Shown one piece after another: positions 34,570 through 34,721 of a stretch of DNA of 34,721 nucleotides. Origin of the DNA: Saprospiraceae bacterium (GTDB lineage Bacteria; Bacteroidota; Bacteroidia; Chitinophagales; Saprospiraceae); the NCBI GenBank assembly GCA_016722295.1, contig JADKGL010000002.1, forward strand, positions 1-34,721. Direction: 5' to 3'. The notes below the pieces were generated by a model. That model searched no databases and had not been told where the DNA came from. It was given only the letters and a program-made list of their open reading frames with translations. Both the position numbers and the translations under genes were made by a program. Each line of letters opens with the position of its first letter. Within the stretch, counting starts at the first letter, position 1.

Positions 34570-34721
34570 ATGAAAAACTATCTTCTGATTCAGTCTTGCA
34601 TTTAGTATTCATTTTTGCATACGTCCAATTTCTGAAGCACAAATTATTGCACCAGAAACATTGGCTCCAACGGATGTCTGGAATCAAACTTTCAATAATG
34701 CCAAAAGCAGTGAAAGTTTAT
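34570..34721 (+). pseudogene. Start of another exported protein, frameshifted in the leader, cut by window end
   Basis: ATG 34570 opens MKNYLLIQSC and stops after 11 codons. One frame over, from about 34595, the sequence continues as LAFSIHFCIRPISEAQ and then IIAPETLAPTDVWNQTFNNA, to the window edge. Together they read as a signal peptide plus the beginning of a mature secreted protein. The shift is near 34588-34598. Too little is left to name the protein. Confidence 0.42.

Overview
The window is AT-rich DNA from a free-living or environmental member of the Bacteroidota. The signs are a SusC/SusD pair, several secreted proteins ending in type IX secretion (T9SS) type A sorting domains, lipoproteins with short lipoboxes followed by acidic residues, a BlaI/M56 pair whose M56 half carries a TonB-like C-terminus, a promoter of the form TTG-20 bp-TAnnTTTG, and a two-gene giant YD/Rhs locus with the DUF6443-type layout typical of Saprospiria/Chitinophagia-like genomes. 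I cannot name the genus.

Layout. (1) 1-4110, minus strand: a SusC/RagA TonB-dependent receptor followed by SusD/RagB (cut by the window edge). The SusC gene is broken by about three frameshifts, one of them in a 10-base T tract inside its signal peptide. (2) 4356-6161, plus strand: a BlaI-type repressor and an M56 (BlaR1-like) membrane protease, behind a promoter whose spacer is a perfect 20-bp palindrome, ending at a strong stem-loop. The protease gene is frameshifted between its membrane part and its zinc-protease part. (3) 6332-10209, minus strand: a LytTR response regulator followed by a 1022-residue beta-propeller/Y_Y_Y/LytS-type sensor kinase. (4) 10429-28699, plus strand: seven exported-protein genes in one direction: a T9SS cargo, a Cys-rich secreted protein, a collagen-like fibre protein, a lipoprotein, a FN3-like secreted protein (broken), and two giant proteins (2140 and about 2371 aa) forming a split YD/Rhs system. 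The second ends in a variable tip with nine near-identical nonapeptides. (5) 28700-34721, plus strand: a leucine-rich-repeat T9SS protein, two related lipoproteins, a beta-helix lipoprotein, a badly decayed glycoside-hydrolase-like T9SS protein, and the start of another exported protein.

How they may work together. The kinase/regulator pair lies back to back with the secreted-protein cluster and could control it (inference). The Rhs pair, collagen-like fibre and T9SS cargos together look like a cell-surface or extracellular assembly. No immunity gene is evident behind the Rhs tip. Instead, the two spacers downstream (28783-28893 and 30359-30442) carry two diverged copies of the same coding-like 3' end, 'PQVNP..PST.PAK..RK', each ending in a stop. 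They look like relics of a C-terminal module and are the least expected signal in the window.

Disrupted frames are very uneven. The two giant genes (13.5 kb), the kinase and the collagen gene are intact, while SusC, M56, the FN3-like gene, the LRR gene and above all the hydrolase are broken, mostly at A/T homopolymers. This may be genuine decay, slippage or assembly error; raw reads would decide.
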